DNA of 64,000 nt from Hymenopus coronatus (lineage: Eukaryota; Arthropoda; Insecta; Mantodea; Hymenopodidae), in the NCBI GenBank assembly GCA_030762935.1, contig CM060888.1:120353468-120417467 (forward strand), written 5' to 3'. Each line of letters begins with the position of its first letter. Position 1 is the stretch's first letter. Positions 59,561 to 64,000 of this stretch are shown here, piece after piece. A model generated the notes under the pieces. It searched no databases, was not told the DNA's origin, and worked only from the letters and a program-made list of their open reading frames with translations. Both the position numbers and the translations under genes were made by a program.

Positions 59561-60185
59561 ATGATTTGACCCACACATATGACTTACTCTACCTTTCTGT
59601 AAGAGACTATTCTTACAAAAGTTTATTCTACCTACTCCATGGTAATCAAGGCGTTAGCAGAAATGGCCTCATTACTTAGTTCCTTCTAAGAAGAAAGGAA
59701 ATAAGGGAATACGTTAGGCTATGGCGATATTCAAATCTTTTAAAATTTGAACGACAAATTCCCGTTTAAGAAAATATTAGGTATTTTAAAAGTTAAAAAA
59801 CAAAAACAAACAAAAAACTCATGATACAGTTTATCAGTTATGCAAAAGTCATTCAGAATGAAGAGGTCTTCAGAGACCATTCCCAGAAAATTCAAAGTAT
59901 GCATTTTTTTGTCATCTTTAATATACGGAATTTTAATAAATAACACTACACCATTTTTGAGAAAATCAACATTTTGAAACAGTTTTCAATGCAAAGGAAT
60001 CTAGTTTGGGGTGGAGCATTTTCTTGAAAATCTCCGTGTCGCATCCCTGGAAAATGCTGAACTTAGGTAATTATCAAGTTTGATTTTTAACCGGCTTTTC
60101 GTTTTAGAGTTATGTTTTCTCACATAGGCATTCACAGAGACACCCACTCATACACGCCCCGTGCCTGTCTAAAAATGCCTTTTTC
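59561..60185 (+). repeat. R1 copy w, 3'-truncated
   Basis: It runs from ATGATTTGACCCACAC to AAAAATGCCTTTTTC. There the terminal 120 bp are replaced by the start of copy x in opposite orientation, with no spacer. Confidence 0.8.
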
Positions 60186-61009
60186 ACTTTCTCTACATGT
60201 ACTATGTACATAGTGTATAAAGAAGGTATTGCATTCCACCTTCGATCCAAGATTTCACTGGAAATACATGTTTTGGATCCACCTGAATCCAAAAACAGCA
60301 TTTTTGTAAAAAGGTCCGTATGTGTGCGTGTGCGTGTCTGTGTCCGTTAAATACCAAACTTCGTATTTAAATCAGTATCTTCCAAGGATGCGACACGAAG
60401 ATTTTCAAGAAAATCCCCCACCCCAACTACCCTTACATAGAAAAAATTTCGAAATTTTTTATTTTCTCAAAAATGGATCTAACAATTTTGATTAAAATAT
60501 GTATATTAAAGATATTTGTCTGACAAATAAAATGTATATTTTGAATTTTCTGGGAATGGCCTCTGAAGACTACTTTATTCTGAGTGAAGTTTACGGAATT
60601 TTGCATAACTGCTAAACCGTAAGAGATAGACAAAAACTTACAATACCAAAAATGTAGAGCACATTAAAACACACGATTTATGTTTTATACATTTTTTTCG
60701 TGGAGTTGGTCGTTTTTGAGATATTACTTGTTTCTGTTTTCAGCTTCGAAAAACTTAACCTTTCTCATACATGAATTTGTTAACTCCAGTCATACAAACA
60801 AAGGAACTTCAGTTACATAGCAACCAGCTTTTGACATCACTTTAACCTATGGTACTTCCTTATTTCGCTTCTACTTACAAGGAAGCAAGTAATAAGACTA
60901 TTTCTGCTATTTTTTTCTCGATTAGAGTGAAGTAAATAGAAGGATAAGTTTTTTAACAATAATTTGTTGTGGAGATGTAAAGAAAGTCATGAGAATGGAA
61001 CACATCAGA
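60186..61009 (-). repeat. R1 copy x
   Basis: Full length in reverse: ACTTTCTCTACATG at 60186, terminal palindrome ACTATGTACATAGT, 5' end near 61009 (CACATCAGA) followed by a T-run. Confidence 0.85.
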
Positions 61010-61017
61010 TTTTTTTT

Positions 61018-61090
61018 TACATAGAGGGTCCTAAAATTTCTGGTGAAATCTCAGTGTCAAAGATTGGCATAGAATGCTAAACCATCTCGA
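61018..61090 (+). repeat. R1 fragment y
   Basis: AGAGGGTCCTAAAATTTC and GGTGAAATCTCAGTGTCA match the R1 3' region in plus orientation. It directly follows the T-run at the end of copy x. Confidence 0.6.
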
Positions 61091-61795
61091 CCTATGTGCT
61101 TATGTAGTAAAAGCAGTCCAATAAGAAGCGATAAAGCTAAGCTGGAAAGGTGAATGAATGTAGGGCGAAGGAAAAAAAAAAAAAAAAGAACAGGAACCCT
61201 CTTCTCCAAGCCCCGCCTATATGGCAAAGGTAACGGCATTATACCATTCCTTTTCAGAACAAAACTTTTTCCTCGTTTTCGCTTAGGACGAAAAGTTTCT
61301 TATTTCTTTTATGCAATCAATGCATGCAATGAATTGCAAAACAGACAATCTTGGGGCCCTAGATATTAATAATTTCTTGGCGGCAAAAGTAAGGATATGG
61401 AAAAGGTGGAGGCGAGTGAAAGTATTGGATTTTCTTTTTCAATCATAAGAGCGCGTTTAACGTCTTCACGAAGGGGAGGGGTGGAAGGGGAGATGCCAGA
61501 GTGTTCGGTTAAGAAAATTCCCAGGAGGTCTTCTCATCACGGTAAACTCCTTTCCCAGACAAATAGAGCACTTCGAACATGTTTGCTTTAAATTATATAT
61601 TAGAATATCTAAAAGCAAAATGCTGTAACATATTTCAAAGTAATAAAATAAAAGTAGCCCAGGACTGAAAAGTCATCTTTCGAATCCGCGTTAGGCAAGA
61701 GGCATACTCTCAGATGGCTTCCAGACTTCCTGCAGTCCTGCCTTGTTTTATTTTCTCTGTTCGAAAAAGATATGAAAACATTTTACTTCAAGACT

Positions 61796-61925
61796 GCAGC
61801 GACTGAATGGCTCAGGCGGTCAAGTCTGAGGCGCGTATTCGTGAGCCTTGGTTCGATGCCAATTGTACCAACTACACTAACCTGCCGGACCTGGGATTCT
61901 TTGTGGTTTTCAGGTTCAGCAGAGA
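61796..61925 (+). repeat. tRNA-like SINE head (SINE-F)
   Basis: GAATGGCTCAGGCGGTCAAG resembles an A box and TTGGTTCGATGCC a B box, 45 bp apart as in a tRNA. The expected closing acceptor stem is absent, so it is a SINE or tRNA relic and not a functional gene. No second copy is in the window. Confidence 0.55.
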
Positions 61926-61987
61926 ATGCATTGGTGGAGTATATACAAACCAGAATTCTTCAGCCATTAATGTTATCTCTCTCTTGG

Positions 61988-62440
61988 ATAGGTAGACTCA
62001 GACTGAAAAATTCGATGTCATAGCTGGGATTTGAACCACGGATCTCCCAGTCACTGGCCGGTTGCTTTACCACTGAGCTACCTCACCCTGTTGAAGACCC
62101 ATTTTATTCTTCCTTTAGTATATTTTAAATCGCTTAGTTATTAAAATTTGAGATATCCTTTATGAATACTAATTCAGTTATAAACTTAATGATTAAGCTT
62201 AAGTCTTGAAATCATAATGAAAGGATTAAATTCCCTTATGGCAACATGCCGACATAGCATTGAATTTCTCAACTGACTCGCACGTTACCCGGCAAACCCC
62301 AAGGTGATCTCAAATTATTTCGAGATGACAACCCCATTGGCGGCTTACAATGTAGTAAGCACTTTAAGTCCCAGGATTCATAGTATGAGTAGCTCCAACC
62401 ATTATGGCCAGTTTTTATAATTTAAATTGTTTTCTCACAG
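61988..62440 (-). mobile_element. SINE-A copy with about 140-bp internal AT-rich insert
   Basis: The tail, B box and A box lie at 61988-62085 in reverse (GATTTGAACCACGGATC, CACTGAGCTACC). The leader portion resumes at about 62235 (GGCAACATGCCGACATAGC) and runs to the linker (CCATTATGGCCA) and an inverted tail end near 62425. Between them, 62090-62232 is unrelated AT-rich DNA without visible ends or duplication, so it may be an insertion or a rearrangement. Confidence 0.7.
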
Positions 62441-64000
62441 AAACCGAGCGTATGGCAGGAGGTCTCTCTCTTATTTTCTTTTATCTTACACGGTAGTAAG
62501 ATTAGGCGCGCTGGACCTGGTGTACGCCATATACAATGAAGCACATGCTTTGAAACTGATTTTTCGCTGTTATGTAATGGTCTGTCTTAATCTGCCCTTG
62601 AGTATAAGATGCGGCAAGGATGTTCAATGTGGAATAGCCACCGCTGCGCTGCGCCTGCCACTACCACATTTGACCACTCTTATTGCTCTCTCTCTCTCTC
62701 CTCATATCGTCCTACCGGAAGTTCAGTAGGCACAATAGGCTTAGTCCTGATGGCAATTACTGAAATCCTTCTGAGTGTAACCCCAAACCCTAAGGCTACA
62801 GCCAGATATGGGAATCACACAAGCATAATCCAGTCAATTATTTCACATCACGAGAATTTGTAAAAATTCTAAGAGCAGTGTAAGATATAATAATTACAAA
62901 TATTTAGTTCATGAACTCCCTTTCTCCTAGGTGCTGTATTTTACACACGGGATGTGCAACTAAAAGATCCGGGACCATGCTTGCGGTTCCTTAAAATAAA
63001 ACACCCTGTCTGACTTGCTCTTGTTCATTGTTCGTGTTATTAGTTATATAGTATGGCTTATGATTCATAGCATTCGTATAGCTAATTTGTCTCTGTTTTA
63101 CGTTATTTCCCATAGCTCTTCCAAATCTCCAATTTTAAATCTCTCGCTAAATAGTACATGAACGCCCTCTTACTGATGCTCGAAGACGCACTTATCCCGA
63201 TTTCGTCTCTTAGTAGGTGTCCCAGGTTGAGATCTTTCTCACTAAGAATAATCTAGCTAATGGACTATTTCTGAAAAGCTGTTGTATTAGGGAATTTTCG
63301 CACCCTGATTAGAACTCTGCGTTAAATGTTATTCTGACGTTTAATTTCACAACCAATCACAAGGCAGTGCATTTAACCTCTTGCACAATGGCGCACTTAA
63401 CTAAATGGCTGCTGTGGTTATATGTGCAAAAATAACGTGACCAATAATGCAAGTGTGTTAATCGGCATTTACAAATATTATGGTTACTACTGGAGTACGA
63501 ATTACAATTGGAGATATGTGATCTTCGGGAACTATTAGCAAGTAATCAATGTGAAGATGGCAGAATGGTGGGATATTCTCAATAAAGTTTGCGGGGGAAT
63601 ACACAACAATTTCTGCCAGCATTTGTGTGGAGCAAGCAAAACAAAGCCAAAAATATGGTACTAAGTATATTATTTTACACATTACTTAATGAAATAGAAT
63701 AAATGATTTAGTAAACAATGTTTATTCAATAGAATTTTTTTGCATGAATGTGAGAAACTGTGGAAACGGCATCGACCTCAAACTCGAAATTTCTTTCTTG
63801 TTTCCTCAAACAACTAATATATCTTTAAAACCATTAAAAACCATCCAATAAATCAATATTTAATACATCTTCCAGATTTATAGATTAACGCACAGCTTCA
63901 AATGCAAAGAAGCTGACTGCAACAATGAAAGCTAAGAAAAGCTAATATCTCCGAACATTTCTGAAGGAAATAGTTCGTTTTACGTAAGGCGATTACAGTT
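62441..64000. other. Non-coding right end of the window
   Basis: CT-rich microsatellite at 62685-62702. MRQGCSMWNS can be read at 62609-62638, vaguely like the RQGC motif of LINE RTs but without neighbours. The rest is AT-rich and unassigned. Confidence 0.45.

Noticed and set aside
62600..62645. LINE RT motif (RQGC)
   Set aside because: Only about ten residues match, and neighbouring RT blocks are missing; chance is likely.
1..64000. CRISPR array, operons, prokaryotic promoters or defence genes
   Set aside because: The spliced exon, SINEs, LINE and mariner elements show animal DNA. No regular short direct repeats with unique spacers were seen.

Overview
The window is AT-rich eukaryotic DNA with almost no protein-coding sequence. 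Tc1/mariner elements, several tRNA-derived SINE families, a non-LTR retrotransposon remnant and long microsatellites point to an insect. The density of dispersed repeats suggests a large, repeat-laden genome; a polyneopteran (orthopteroid, cockroach or stick-insect type) source is plausible but is only my inference. I see no bacterial-type genes, CRISPR array or operon.

One host coding exon is well supported. A 170-bp minus-strand exon at 56421-56590 has a branch-point-like CTAAC, an AG acceptor and a GTAAGA donor, and it encodes a conserved part of the N-terminal beta-propeller of the nucleoporin Nup88. I found no second Nup88 exon. If none exists here, 1-56420 and 56591-64000 are parts of two very large introns, and everything else described here sits in introns or their remnants.

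The dominant component is a dispersed repeat of about 0.85-0.9 kb that I call R1. It has at least 26 full or partial copies on both strands, roughly a quarter of the window by hand tally. R1 starts near TCTGATGTGTTCC, has short inverted ends (ACTTTCTCTAC / GTAGAGAAAGT), carries a palindrome around CTATGTACATAG just inside its 3' end, and usually has an A-run at its flank. Several copies lie head-to-tail, separated only by an A-run. I cannot place it in a known class.

Second are tRNA-derived SINEs of at least five kinds (called SINE-A to SINE-F). SINE-A is the most unusual. At three loci (573-1039, 28627-29152, 38864-39076) it forms an inverted, palindromic dimer flanked as a whole by a 12-13 bp target-site duplication, so the palindrome itself seems to have been inserted as one unit. 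At two other loci it forms head-to-tail dimers.

Third are DNA transposons: a nearly complete Tc1/mariner-superfamily element with DD41D spacing and one transposase frameshift (17697-19260); a decayed mariner with TIRs and multiple frameshifts (52896-54086); and a 0.6-kb TIR-bearing deletion derivative (47173-47775).

Nesting gives a relative chronology. A non-LTR reverse transcriptase is split by an R1 copy (10455-11720). R1 copies at 34201-35240 and 51533-52585 are interrupted by SINEs, and one SINE sits inside another (12415-12895). Other landmarks are a duplicated block with 5S rRNA-like sequence (20224-20975), a long inverted repeat (4882-4995 / 6999-7112) and several microsatellites.
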